Source: Thermoleophilales bacterium (GTDB lineage: Bacteria; Actinomycetota; Thermoleophilia; Solirubrobacterales; 70-9). From it: a stretch of DNA of 64,000 bases. The stretch covers positions 1,534,373 to 1,598,372 of the forward strand of contig JACJWZ010000001.1 of assembly GCA_020636895.1 (NCBI GenBank). The letters run 5' to 3'. Below are positions 36,566 to 45,646 of this stretch, one piece after another. Numbering within the stretch: position 1 is the first letter of the stretch; each line of letters starts with the position of its first letter. A program made the translations under genes and the position numbers. The notes beneath the pieces are model-generated. The model searched no databases and was not told the origin of the DNA. It was given only the letters and a program-made list of their open reading frames with translations.

Positions 36566-37030
36566 TCAGACGAGGGCGCGGCCGACCGAGTCGGCCACGC
36601 AGCACGGCTTCTCGTTGCCCTCGACCTCGAGGGTGAACCGGGTCACCTGCTGGAACCAGCCGTCGCCGAGCTCGTCGATCGAGACGACTTCGGCGCTCGC
36701 GCGCACGCGCGCGCCGGCGGGGACCGGAGCCGGGAAGCGGACCTTGTTCCAGCCGTAGTTGACGCCGAGCTTGACGCCGACGACGGAGAAGAGCTGCTTA
36801 CGGAACCCGTCGATCAGCGACAGGGTCAGGTTGCCGTGGGCGATCGTGACGCCGTAGGGGCTCTCGGTCTTGGCGCGCTCGACGTCGACGTGGATCCACT
36901 GATCGTCCCCGGAGAGCCCGGCGAACAGGTCGATGTCCTCCTGGGTGACCTCGCGCCACTCGGTCGGGCCCACCGACTGCCCGATCAGCGCCTTGGCGCC
37001 CTCGAGCCCGTCGACTTCAACAAGTGCCAT
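36566..37030 (-). CDS. MaoC-like (R)-specific enoyl-CoA hydratase
   Basis: A 154-aa hot-dog-fold protein. The hydratase motif is visible as FAGLSGDDQWIHVDVERAK (catalytic Asp and His), followed by PYGVTIAHGNLTLSL. These match the MaoC/PhaJ family, which hydrates enoyl-CoA to (R)-3-hydroxyacyl-CoA. The ATG 37030 gives the family's usual MALVEVDGLEGAK start. No PHA synthase gene is nearby. It converges with the copper protein. Confidence 0.9.
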   Translation of the reverse strand: MALVEVDGLEGAKALIGQSVGPTEWREVTQEDIDLFAGLSGDDQWIHVDVERAKTESPYGVTIAHGNLTLSLIDGFRKQLFSVVGVKLGVNYGWNKVRFPAPVPAGARVRASAEVVSIDELGDGWFQQVTRFTLEVEGNEKPCCVADSVGRALV

Positions 37031-37142
37031 CGGCGGGCACCCTATTCGATGCCCCTGGTCGGGCGCTTGCGGCAGCACCGGCCCGGCAGGACGGGTCCCC
37101 GGCCCATCGAACAGAGCCACTGCGAGCCACGCCCGGCTCGAG

Positions 37143-39029
37143 ATGCAGCCGATGTCGCTCAAGCGCGAGACCCACCTGCCCTACATGCCGGCCATCGACG
37201 GCCTGCGGGCCGTCGCCGTGCTCGCGGTGTTCCTCTTCCACGTCGGCGTCGCCTGGATGCCCGGCGGCTTCCTCGGGGTCGACGTCTTCTTCGTGATCAG
37301 CGGCTACCTGATCACCGCTCTGCTCGTCTCCGAGTTCAAGCGGCGCGGCTACATCGACGTGACGGCGTTCTGGTTGCGGCGGGCCCGGCGCCTGCTCCCC
37401 GCGGTCGCGGTCCTGATCGGCGTCGTCATGCTCATCGCCACCGTGGCGGCGCCCGCGGACGTGACCGGCCTCCGCGGCGACGCCGTCTTCTCCCTGATCT
37501 ACGCCAACAACTGGCATCAGATCTTCACCGACCAGTCCTACGTCGAGGCATTCGGGCGACCGTCTCTCTTCCGCCATCTCTGGTCGCTCTCGGTCGAGGA
37601 GCAGTTCTATCTCCTGTGGCCGCTGATCTGCGCCGCAGGCCTGACCCAGCTCGGCCGCCGCGGTCTGCTGGCCGTCGTGATCGCCGGGATCATCGGCTCG
37701 ACCGCCCTGATGGGCGCGCTTCACGACCCCACCGTCGCCGACGGCGCGCGGGCCTTCTTCGGGACCGACACCCGAGCGGCGGCCCTGCTCGTCGGCGTCG
37801 CGCTGGCGCTCGTCTGGCATCCGGCGGAGCTGCGCTGGCGCGAGAGCCGCCGCGCGGGCCTCGTCCTCGACGGGCTGGCCCTGCTCGCGTTCTGCCTGCT
37901 CCTTCACGAGCTGCTGACGGCACACGACTACGACCCGGCGCTCTACGAAGGCGGCGGCTTCCTCCGGGTCGCGCTCTGGACCGCGGTGCTCATCGCCGCC
38001 TTCGCTCACCCGGCCTCCCGGATCGGCTGGCCCCTGGCGCGGCCTCTGCTGCTCTGGCTCGGCGTCCGCTCCTACGGCTTCTACCTCTGGCACTGGCCGG
38101 TGATCGCGCTGACCCGGCCGGGCGTCGACGTCCCAGTAGACGGGACGCCCCTGATCCTGCTCCAGCTCGCGGCTACCCTCGTGCTCGCCGAGCTCTCCTA
38201 CCGCTTCGTAGAGCAGCCGTTCCGCCGCCGCAGCGGCAGCCCGACCGCCCCGGACTGGCTCCCCCGGGCGCGCCCGGCCCTCGCGCTCGCGGTCGTCCTC
38301 GCCGTCGTCGTCGCCGGCTGGAGTGGCATCGCGGCGAGCGGCGGTGGCACGGTGGCGAGCGCCTCCGCCCCGGGCGGTGGACCGACGCTGATCGTCCGCG
38401 GCGGCGGCTCCGGTCAGGCCCACCCCAGTACCGCGACCTCACCCGGTCTGCTCGGCCCCCCGCGCGGCGCGGTGGCCGCGGCGGAGGAACGCGCCAAGCG
38501 TCGCGCCGCAGCCGCGGCGGCGCGCGGCAACGTGCCGGTGTTCGCCGTCGGCGACTCCGTGATGAAGGCCTCCGCACTGGCCCTCGCGGACGAGATCGGC
38601 GGCAAGGTCGTCGTCAACGCCGAGGAGGGACGAGCCCCCGTCGCCTTCCCCGGAGTGATCGCCGCCCACGGGGGCTCGAAGGGCCTCCCCGACGACGTCG
38701 TCGTGCAGATGGGCAACAACGGCCCGATCTACAGCGACGATGTCGAAGCGCTCAGGTCCGCCCTCGACGGCGTTGACCACGTCTACCTCGTCAACGTCGA
38801 GGTTCCCCGCTCCTGGGAGGGCGAGGTCAACGACGCGCTCGAGGAGGCCGTGAAGTCTTGGCCGCAGGCGCAGATCGTCGACTGGCGCGACGCCATCGAC
38901 GACCACCTCGACCGCACCTACGACGGCATCCACCCCGATGCCGAGGGCGCGAAGATCTACGCGGGCCTCGTCCTCGACGCCCTCCGACAGACGGGAGCCC
39001 GACCGGAGCCGAAGCACGGCGGCAAGTAG
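37143..39029 (+). CDS. OafA/YrhL-type membrane acyltransferase with SGNH domain
   Basis: A 628-aa protein. The N-terminal acyltransferase-3 domain (about 10-365, ten or so transmembrane helices) starts YMPAIDGLRAVAVLAVFLFH with the conserved His and has the FWLRRARRLLP motif. The C-terminal SGNH-like domain lies outside (about 460-628): VFAVGDSVM near residue 470, and the closing DGIHPDAEGAKIYA near 593 with the catalytic Asp/His. Such fusions O-acetylate peptidoglycan or surface polysaccharide. ATG 37143 or ATG 37152 could be the start. No polysaccharide genes adjoin it. Confidence 0.9.
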   Translation: MQPMSLKRETHLPYMPAIDGLRAVAVLAVFLFHVGVAWMPGGFLGVDVFFVISGYLITALLVSEFKRRGYIDVTAFWLRRARRLLPAVAVLIGVVMLIATVAAPADVTGLRGDAVFSLIYANNWHQIFTDQSYVEAFGRPSLFRHLWSLSVEEQFYLLWPLICAAGLTQLGRRGLLAVVIAGIIGSTALMGALHDPTVADGARAFFGTDTRAAALLVGVALALVWHPAELRWRESRRAGLVLDGLALLAFCLLLHELLTAHDYDPALYEGGGFLRVALWTAVLIAAFAHPASRIGWPLARPLLLWLGVRSYGFYLWHWPVIALTRPGVDVPVDGTPLILLQLAATLVLAELSYRFVEQPFRRRSGSPTAPDWLPRARPALALAVVLAVVVAGWSGIAASGGGTVASASAPGGGPTLIVRGGGSGQAHPSTATSPGLLGPPRGAVAAAEERAKRRAAAAAARGNVPVFAVGDSVMKASALALADEIGGKVVVNAEEGRAPVAFPGVIAAHGGSKGLPDDVVVQMGNNGPIYSDDVEALRSALDGVDHVYLVNVEVPRSWEGEVNDALEEAVKSWPQAQIVDWRDAIDDHLDRTYDGIHPDAEGAKIYAGLVLDALRQTGARPEPKHGGK

Positions 39030-39047
39030 GAGGGCCGCGGGCCGGGG

Positions 39048-39107
39048 CGGTTCCGCGGAACCGGGACGCCCGTTTCCCCTTTCGTCGACGCCGGCCTCAG
39101 GCCGGCG
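39048..39107. terminator. Two palindromes between convergent genes
   Basis: CGGTTCCGCGGAACCG (39048-39063) is self-complementary, and CGCCGGCC/GGCCGGCG (39089-39107) forms an eight-bp stem with loop TCA. They lie between the acyltransferase stop and the stop of the minus-strand fusion gene, as a bidirectional terminator would. Confidence 0.5.
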
Positions 39108-39114
39108 CGCGCCA

Positions 39115-41112
39115 TCACGCCACCAACCGCACCTCGAGCGCCGGGGGTGGAGCGGCCAAGGCACCGGCGCCGTCGAGCATCGCCATGATCTTCGCCACAT
39201 AGGCCTGGGTCTCCGGGTACGGCGGGATGCAGTTACAGGAGCCGACCGCGCCGGGACCCGCGTTGTAGGCGGCGAGGGCCAACTCGGGTGAGCCGAACTG
39301 CCGCAGCAGGTCGCTCATCAGGTGAGCCTGGGCGTCGATCGAGGCGACCGGGTCGTAGGGATCGTCGAGCCCGTAGGCGGCCGCGGTCGACGGCATGAAC
39401 TGCGCGATCCCCTGCGCACCGGCCGACGATCCCGCGTTCGGGTTGAAGTTCGATTCAGCGAAGAGCTGGGCGGCGAGCAGCGCAGCGGAGACGTTCCAGC
39501 GCGCCGCCGAGCTGAGGAGCGGCTCTCGGTAGGCGCCCGGGACGAACGCCGGCAGCCCCTGATCGCTCCCGCCCTTGCCGTCGGCCTTGGCCAGAGCCCC
39601 GTCCTCGCCGACCCGCTCCCCCGCCGCCGAGCACGGCGCCGGCCCGGCGGTGAACCCGTAATGCCACGCCTCCCAGCTGTAGCGCTGCGTGAAGCCGAAG
39701 CGCGAGGCGTTCGCCGCCAGCCAGCCGTAGGCGGCGGGGGAACCGAGGTCGAGCTCGGTCCCGCAGCGGTGCAGCGATGTGCCGGGAGGCGCGACCCAAC
39801 GCGGGTCGGGATGCTGGTTCCAGAGGGCCTGCTGCTCGGCGTCGGAGCGGAACGCCGAGTTGATGATCAGGGAGACGCCGTCAGCGGCCGCGGCCGCGGC
39901 CATCCGGTCGAACGCCGCGGCCACGTCGGGGCGCATCGGCTTGCCCTGGCGGTAGGCCAACGGCCCCGAGTAGCCGCCGCCGCTCGCCATCGCCGGCTGG
40001 GAGGTCGTTCCGCCCGGGGTCGCCGGTGGGGTCACCTCGGCCTCGGCGGAGACCTCGGTTGTCGCATTCTCGTCCGCATCGCCCCGCGCGTCCGTCTCGA
40101 CCGCGGCAGCGATCTTCACCCTCACCTGAAGCGGCCCCATCGACCTGCCGTCCGGGAACCGGACCGAGGCCAGATCGGAATCGACTCCGTTCTCCTCCGC
40201 CCCATCCTGGGCGGCCGCCTCGGCGCGCATCATGTACTGGGAGCGCTCGAGATGCTCGGGGTTGACACGACCGTCGGGAAGCCGGGAGGGGACGAACAGT
40301 CGCGGGAAGTCATCCCGCATCGAGCGCGCGGCGGAGAGCGCAGCGAGATCGGCGGCCCGCTGCAGCCGCCCCTTCGCGGTTGCGGCGCCCCCGATCGCCA
40401 CCAGGATCAGGGCGAGCGACACGACCAGCGCGGCGACCCCCAGCACGGCCGGGAGGGCTTGCCCGCCTTCCGCGCCGAGTAGTCGGCCCGTCGGCCGTCG
40501 CCCGGACCTCTCGCGGCCGGGCGCCAGCGCCGCTGCGAATCGGGCAGCGCGTCGTCCCGTCTCGCCGCCGGGTTCGAGGCCCGCGAGCGCCCGGCGGCCC
40601 GGGATCGCGCCGATCGGGCACGTCCACGCCTTCACCGGGATCCGCTCGTCGAGCAGCTCTCCGACCAGAAGGGCGAGGAGCGAACGCTCGCTGCCGGGAG
40701 CCGCCCGGACCAGCGCGGCGCGCCCACCGCCGGGGGCCGCGGCGAGCACGGCGCGGAAATGCACCGGGTCGCACACGCACATGACCAGCGGCGCGGGTAT
40801 CTCAGGCTCGCCGAGGCGAGCGACGACCGACGCGGCATCGGATCCCGCATCGCCCGGAACCGCGAAGCAGACCCGGCCGCGGGCCGCGGCGCGGAGATCC
40901 AAAGTGGCGGCGGCACCCTCCAGCCGCCGTGCGGCCGTCGACGCGAGCAGCGTCCCTCGCGGTGGGCGCGGCGAGCGCCTCAGATCGAGGATCAGCGCGC
41001 CCTCCGCCCCCGGATCGGTCGTGGTCGCCGCAACGGCCACCGCGGCGGCAACGGTGTCAGCGCCGGCCGCGTCGCCGGCCGTCGTGCAGGCGATCAGCCG
41101 CGAGCCGCTCAC
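39115..41112 (-). CDS. Tad-like anchored fusion: VanY peptidase plus lytic transglycosylase
   Basis: A 665-aa four-part protein. Residues 1-200 are an Ala/Arg-rich cytoplasmic-looking region that I do not recognise. Residues 217-265 (GQALPAVLGVAALVVSLALI, then AADLAALSAARSM) match the TadE/TadG-type pseudopilin anchor. Residues about 390-490 form a VanY D,D-carboxypeptidase with SAFRSDAEQQALW, SLHRCGTELDLG (His448, Asp455) and EAWHYGF (Glu481, His484). Residues about 535-650 form an SLT domain with the catalytic Glu553 in AESNFNPNAGSSAGAQG and AYNAGPGAV. The zinc and catalytic residues appear complete. It overlaps the TadE-like gene by four bases (GTGA), so it probably remodels peptidoglycan for a Tad-type apparatus (inference). 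Confidence 0.85.
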   Translation of the reverse strand: MSGSRLIACTTAGDAAGADTVAAAVAVAATTTDPGAEGALILDLRRSPRPPRGTLLASTAARRLEGAAATLDLRAAARGRVCFAVPGDAGSDAASVVARLGEPEIPAPLVMCVCDPVHFRAVLAAAPGGGRAALVRAAPGSERSLLALLVGELLDERIPVKAWTCPIGAIPGRRALAGLEPGGETGRRAARFAAALAPGRERSGRRPTGRLLGAEGGQALPAVLGVAALVVSLALILVAIGGAATAKGRLQRAADLAALSAARSMRDDFPRLFVPSRLPDGRVNPEHLERSQYMMRAEAAAQDGAEENGVDSDLASVRFPDGRSMGPLQVRVKIAAAVETDARGDADENATTEVSAEAEVTPPATPGGTTSQPAMASGGGYSGPLAYRQGKPMRPDVAAAFDRMAAAAAADGVSLIINSAFRSDAEQQALWNQHPDPRWVAPPGTSLHRCGTELDLGSPAAYGWLAANASRFGFTQRYSWEAWHYGFTAGPAPCSAAGERVGEDGALAKADGKGGSDQGLPAFVPGAYREPLLSSAARWNVSAALLAAQLFAESNFNPNAGSSAGAQGIAQFMPSTAAAYGLDDPYDPVASIDAQAHLMSDLLRQFGSPELALAAYNAGPGAVGSCNCIPPYPETQAYVAKIMAMLDGAGALAAPPPALEVRLVA

Positions 41113-41477
41113 GACCCGTCCTCCGACGGGCGCGCGAAGGCGTCGGAGGAGACCCCGAGGTGGCCGGATAGCCCAGGGAGAAGCGCCGGGGGCTCAAGCT
41201 CGATCTCGACCTTCCCGCCCTCGCTCTCGACGTCGGTCCGGCTCTCGGCCCACCCCGGCAGACCGGCGCGCGCCGCCTCTTCCGGATCACGCCCATCGGC
41301 CACCGCGATGGCCCCCGCCTCGGCGGCGCCGTCGGCGAGCGACTGCGCGTAGCCGACGGCGAGTAGCTGCAGGGCGATCATCGCCGCCAGAAGCAGCAGC
41401 GGGATGCCGGCGATCAGCTCGAGCTGCGCCTGCCCGGCCGCGTCGCCTGCCGAGCATCGTCCCCGCCGCTCAGCCAT
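41109..41477 (-). CDS. TadE-like pseudopilin, second copy
   Basis: A 122-aa protein with a short charged start, then GQAQLELIAGIPLLLLAAMI, a typical TadE/TadF pseudopilin stretch with the acidic residue following the prepilin-type site, and a transmembrane helix. The outside part is acidic and Pro-rich at its end. It overlaps the upstream TadE-like gene by eight bases and the fusion gene by four, so the three are one operon. No secretion ATPase is in the window. Confidence 0.75.
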   Translation of the reverse strand: MAERRGRCSAGDAAGQAQLELIAGIPLLLLAAMIALQLLAVGYAQSLADGAAEAGAIAVADGRDPEEAARAGLPGWAESRTDVESEGGKVEIELEPPALLPGLSGHLGVSSDAFARPSEDGS

Positions 41478-41841
41478 CGTCGATCCCGTCGTCGGGGGCG
41501 AGCTGCGCCGTGCCCGTGACGTCGATCACCGGCAGGAACGGCAGCGCCCGGGGCGCTTCGACCTCGACCTCGGCGCGGTCGCCCCGCGCGGATATCTCAG
41601 CCCGCTCGCGGAACGATGAAGGGAGTGCCGCCCGGGCGGCGTCGGCGGGGTCCGAGCCCGTGTAGGAGGCACGGGCTGCCGCCCGGGCGGCGTTGGCGGC
41701 GGAGAGAGCGGCGTGGCCCGCGAGCACGAACTGCACCATCGCGAGCGCGAGGATCACGAGGCCCGGGACGACGGCCACGAAGGAGACCGAAGCCTGTCCC
41801 GCTTCCTCCTCGATCGTCGCTCGTGCGCCCAATGCGGCCAT
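41470..41841 (-). CDS. TadE-like pseudopilin, first copy
   Basis: A 123-aa protein beginning with a charged segment, then GQASVSFVAVVPGLVILALA and one transmembrane helix, then an Ala-rich helix (ALSAANAARAAARAS) as in TadE-family proteins, and an acidic outside end. It is the first gene of a three-gene operon with a second TadE-like protein and the peptidoglycan-hydrolase fusion. Assignment rests on the hydrophobic pattern and context. Confidence 0.75.
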   Translation of the reverse strand: MAALGARATIEEEAGQASVSFVAVVPGLVILALAMVQFVLAGHAALSAANAARAAARASYTGSDPADAARAALPSSFRERAEISARGDRAEVEVEAPRALPFLPVIDVTGTAQLAPDDGIDDG

Positions 41842-41973
41842 GCCGCGAAGCTAGGCGCGCTCGCGTCACGCGTGGGAGACGCCGTGTGCCGATTCAGTCA
41901 CGAACCGGGAACGATTCAGAGTGCGCTCACCACGACCGAGGGGGCGAGCGCGCCGCGCGATGGTCGCCGTCGG
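41842..41973. other. Gap before the TadE operon
   Basis: These 132 bases hold no gene. Two direct CGATTCAG copies (near 41,887 and 41,912) are the only repeat seen. A promoter for the TadE operon should lie here, but I cannot pick out boxes. Confidence 0.35.
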
Positions 41974-43839
41974 CTACCCGACCACCCGGAACCGCGCCGA
42001 CACCTTCTCCGACTTCTGGTTGGCGGAGTCGATGGCGCGGGCGATCAGCCGGTAGCGGCGCGGCTTGAACGTGCGCTCGGCGAGCTTGCCGCTGAAGGGG
42101 ACGGTGCTCGATCCGGCGGGAAGGTTGCGGCTGAAGGAGCGCGGGCGGCTCGGCGGCGGCGGCGGTCCCCCGGCCTTGCCGGGCTTGGCGTTCTTGACCC
42201 TGAAGCTGACGAGGGCGGGCTCGGAGAGGGTTATCTCGATCGTCGCGCCCTTGGCCGCCCGGCGCTGGAGGTCCGTCGGCTTGCCGGAGGGGGTGAAGCT
42301 CTTGGGGGTGACCTTGAGCGCGGTGATGCCGGGTGCCTGGTCGGTGAAGGAGGCGCTGACGCTTCGGACTTGGTCCATCGTCACCGCGCAGGTGGTCTCG
42401 GTGCCCGAGCAGCCGCCGCCGCTCCAGCCGTCGAAGCTCGATCCGGTCCCCTCGTCGGGTACGGCCGTGAGGGTGATCTCGGTGCCGTAGCCGTAGGAGG
42501 CGGAGCAGCTCGCGTGGGACCCGGAGCCGCAGTCGATTCCCGCAGGGGTGGAGGCGACGTAGCCGACGCCGGTGCCGGAGGTCGCCACGTCGAGCGGCGC
42601 CTTTAGCGCCGCCGACTGGCCGGCGTCGCCGCAGGCGGTCGAGGAGGCCTCGTTGTTGGCGTCGCCGGAGTAGGAGGCGATCCAGCGGTAGGTGCCCGGC
42701 GCGGTCGGGGTGAAGGGGTCGGAGTCGACGTCGCCGTTGCCACTGACCGGCTGGCTGTCGGTGAAGACGGGGGTGTCAGAACAGGTGTCGTCCCCGGGGC
42801 CATAGGCATCGAAGGTGATCGAGCCGGTCGGCGAGTCGCCGTCGCTCAGCGTCGCCGAGTCGTGGAGCGCGGTCCCGAGATCGCCGCCCGCCGACGCCGT
42901 GCCGCTGAGCGAGGTCATCGCCTTCGCGATCTCGATCGAGAAGCCCTGGGTAGCGTCGGGCCCGAACATGCCGTTCGTGGCGGTGATCTGGCCCGTGAAG
43001 GTGCCGGCGTCAGTCGGGGTGCCGCTGATCTCGCCGCTCACGGGATCGAGCTGGAGGCCGTCGGGGAGGGCCCCTCCGGCGACCGCGAAGGTGGCCGTCG
43101 GGCCCCCGGCGGGCCCGGCGGTGACGGTGTGGGAATAGGAAGTTCCGATCGCGCCGTCGGGGGGAGCGGAGCTCGTGAAGGTCGGCGGGCCTCCGAGCTT
43201 GTTGCCGTTGCTGCCCCAGCAGGCGATGTAGCCGTCGGCCTTGGTCCCGCAGGTGCGCCTTTCGCCGGCGCTGATCTGGGTGAAGGTGCCGGCGGGGACG
43301 TTGTTGAGCTGGCCGTAACCGTTGTTGCCCCAGCAGGTGAGAGTGCCCTCGCCCTTGATCCCACAGGCGTGGAGGGCGCCGGTGCCGATCTGGAAGAAGG
43401 TGCCGGAGGGGATGTTGCTGAGTTGGCCGGAGCCGTTGTCACCCCAGCAGGCGAGGGAGCCGTCGGCCCTGATGCCGCAGGTGTGGCGGGCGCCGGCGCC
43501 GATCTGGTTGAAGGTGCCGGAGGGGACGTTGTCGAGCTGGTTGAAGAAGTTGTTGCCCCAGCAGGCGAGGGTGCCGTCGGCCTTGACGCCGCAGGTGTGG
43601 TGGGAGCCCGCGCTGATCCGGGTGAAGGTGCCGGAGGGGACGTTCAGCTGGTTGCTGGCGTTGTTGCCCCAGCAGGCGAGGGAGCCGTCGGCCCGGATGC
43701 CGCAGGTGTGGTAGTCGCCGACGCTGATCTCGGTGAACTCGCCACTGGGGATGTTGTCGAGCTGACCGACGGAGTTGTTACCCCAGCAGGCGAGGGTGCC
43801 GTCGGTCTTGATGCCGCAGGAGTGGTACAGGCCGGTGAC
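41974..43839 (-). pseudogene. RCC1-repeat surface protein, 5'-truncated
   Basis: About 621 residues. At least six RCC1-type repeats of about 35 residues (pattern HTCGIKADGTLACWGNN) make up the N-terminal part. An Ig/cadherin-like domain follows (GTSYSHTVTAG, then LDPVSGEISGTPTDAGTFTG), a second Ig-like domain (GTYRWIASYSGDANN), an InlB-like bacterial repeat (FDGWSGGGCSGTETTCAV) and a basic C-terminal domain. It looks like a secreted adhesin-type protein, yet it begins in the middle of the first repeat (TGLYHSCGIKTDG) with no signal peptide. Upstream the frame stays open only by running antisense through the oxidoreductase gene, and the first ATG there (43884) is fortuitous. Confidence 0.8.
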
Positions 43840-43841
43840 GT
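43829..43841. other. Head-to-head junction of two truncated genes
   Basis: RCC1-repeat homology (minus strand) ends at about 43,831-43,839, exactly where oxidoreductase homology (plus strand, reading DVLNKRLLPSGRV) begins. Both genes have lost their 5' ends at the same point, so the two halves were joined by a rearrangement, or by an assembly error. Confidence 0.75.
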
Positions 43842-44940
43842 GCTGAACAAGCGGCTCCTGCCTTCGGGCCGCGTCGAGTTCCATCCCTGCAGCGAGTATC
43901 TCGGCGACGGCTCCTTCGTCTCGCGCATCTCCGGACAGCGCCACCTGGCCCGGCCCGGGTGCCGGATCGTCGACGCCGGATACCTCGCTCCCGAAATCCC
44001 CGCCACGACCCCGCCGCCCTTCGCCGTCTCCGAGGGCGCGCGGGTGATACCGGTCGGCGAGCTGCCGGAGCTGGAGGAGGCGCCACCGGAGTTCGTCGTC
44101 GTCGGGGCCGGGAAGACGGCGACCGACGCCTGCGTGTGGCTGCTGGACAACGGAGTCGAGCCGGACGCGATCAGCTGGGTGCGCCCTCGCGAGCCGTGGA
44201 TGCTCAACCGGGCCGTGATCCAACCGGACCCCGCGGCCTTCATCGGCGCCGGCGCGGACATCATGGAGGCGGCGATCGCGGCCTCCTCCGCGGACGACCT
44301 CTTCCTGCGGCTGGAAGCCGCCGGCGTGATGCTGCGCATCGACCGCTCGAGGGTGCCGACCATGGCGAAGACGCCGACGCTCGCCCAATGGGAGCTCGAC
44401 CTCCTGCGCAGCATCGAGCGGGTGGTCCGGATGGGCCACATCCGCGGCGTCGAGCCGGGGCGCATCTCGCTCGCGGACGGCGACGTCGCGATCCACCGCG
44501 ACGCAGCCGTCGTCCACTGCGCCGCCGCCGGGTTCCTGTACCCGCCGCTGGTCCCCATATGGAGCGACGAGGCGATCACGATCCAGCCCGTGCGGGCGGG
44601 ATTCCCGTGCTTCGGCGCCGCGCTGATCGGTTACGCCGAGGCCACCCGAGACACCGATGAGGACAAGAACCGCGTGTGCCACCCCTCCCCCCTCTCGGAC
44701 ACTCCCGCCGACTGGATGGTGATGCAGGTCATCGGCGGGCGCGCGGCCCAGGCCTTCAACGCCGAGCCCGACATCAGGGAATGGGCCGGCGGCGTGGCTC
44801 TCAACCCCTCCCGCATCCCTCCGGAGCGGGCCGGCGACGCTGATGTCACCGAAGCCGATCAGCGCTTTCGGGCCACCGTCGAGGGTGGAATCGAGGCGAT
44901 GGCCGCGCTCGCGGGCATGGGCCCCGGCGACTGGACCTGA
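43837..44940 (+). pseudogene. FAD/NAD(P)-binding oxidoreductase, 5'-truncated
   Basis: About 367 residues of a flavin-dependent pyridine-nucleotide oxidoreductase family. The second dinucleotide-binding motif is intact (FVVVGAGKTATDACVWLLDN), as is LPSGRVEFHPCSEYLGDG, typical of family members. The N-terminal FAD Rossmann motif (GxGxxG, about the first 110 residues) is missing: the frame upstream is the antisense of the RCC1 repeats. A GTG at 43840 could start translation, but the product would lack FAD binding and should be inactive. The stop at 44938-44940 is followed by a run of Cs and Gs. Confidence 0.8.
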
Positions 44941-44941
44941 C

Positions 44942-44957
44942 CCCCCCCCGGGGGGGG
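44942..44957. terminator. C8G8 palindrome between convergent genes
   Basis: A run of nine Cs followed by eight Gs directly follows the oxidoreductase stop and lies just before the stop of the minus-strand gene at 44969. The palindrome is perfect, but homopolymer runs of this sort are error-prone, so the length is uncertain. Confidence 0.4.
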
Positions 44958-44968
44958 CGACCCGGCGC

Positions 44969-45319
44969 TCAGATCGACTGCGCTTCGCGCCAGGTGGTGA
45001 AGATCAGCCAGGCGCTGACGCCGACGATCAGCAGCCAGGCGACGGTTCCGGCGCCGCTGTCGAAGAGCTCGTCGGTCCCGGCGATCATCAGCGCGATGGC
45101 GCCGAGGCCGCCGTAGACGATCCCCCGCTGCCGGTCGGTCATCGCGTCACGCGTGAGGCTGCTCTCCTTCCAGAAGCGGACGAGCAGCAACGCGATGGCC
45201 CCGAGGAAGAGCAGCGAGAGAGCGGTGAGGATCCCGTCGGCGACGTTGCCACCGGAGGGGAGCACGGTGAGGATCAGCGCGAGCAGGGCGATGATCGCGA
45301 TGTTGCGGGCGGCGATCAC
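44969..45319 (-). CDS. Small membrane protein, family unknown
   Basis: A 116-aa protein with about four hydrophobic segments (NIAIIALLALILTVLP, ALSLLFLGAIALLLVRF, GGLGAIALMIAG and VAWLLIVGVSAWLIF). No catalytic or binding motif is visible. The start is GTG 45319. It is followed upstream on the same strand by another small membrane gene and the phosphate transporter. Confidence 0.7.
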   Translation of the reverse strand: MIAARNIAIIALLALILTVLPSGGNVADGILTALSLLFLGAIALLLVRFWKESSLTRDAMTDRQRGIVYGGLGAIALMIAGTDELFDSGAGTVAWLLIVGVSAWLIFTTWREAQSI

Positions 45320-45369
45320 GGTGACCCAATGGTACGGCCGCCGCTGCTCCGCGCGACCCGCCGCAGCGT

Positions 45370-45615
45370 CTAGCCGTTGATCATCACGTAGAGGCCGACC
45401 GCGATCGAGGCGGCGACCACCAGAGACCCGACCAAGGCCAGAACCGCCGCCATCGCCGCGACGCCATAGCGCTCGTCGCGCTGCGCTTCGGCGAAGGTGG
45501 CGGCGCCGTAGATCGCGGTCGAGGCCGCGAGCGTCACGACGAGAGCGGCCACGAGCGACGCGACGGCCGCGTCGAGCAGCGCCTCCCAGTCGACGACGGT
45601 CGCCACCGCGATCAC
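45370..45615 (-). CDS. Small two-helix membrane protein, family unknown
   Basis: An 81-aa protein with two transmembrane segments (SLVAALVVTLAASTAIYGAA and VLALVGSLVVAASIAVGLYV). GTG 45615 has a GGGGG six bases upstream. It starts 31 bases after the phosphate transporter stop and could be cotranscribed. Function unknown. Confidence 0.65.
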   Translation of the reverse strand: MIAVATVVDWEALLDAAVASLVAALVVTLAASTAIYGAATFAEAQRDERYGVAAMAAVLALVGSLVVAASIAVGLYVMING

Positions 45616-45646
45616 GATCGGCCCCCTGTCGGAGCGAGCGGCCCGC

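Noticed and set aside
42862..43836. The 5' part of a 692-residue plus-strand frame ahead of the oxidoreductase
   Set aside because: It is the antisense of the RCC1 repeats and shows only repetitive Gly/Ala/Val-rich sequence.
41974..44682. A single 902-residue open frame spanning the RCC1 region and beyond
   Set aside because: Its upstream third is antisense to the oxidoreductase and shows no protein features; only about 621 residues look real.
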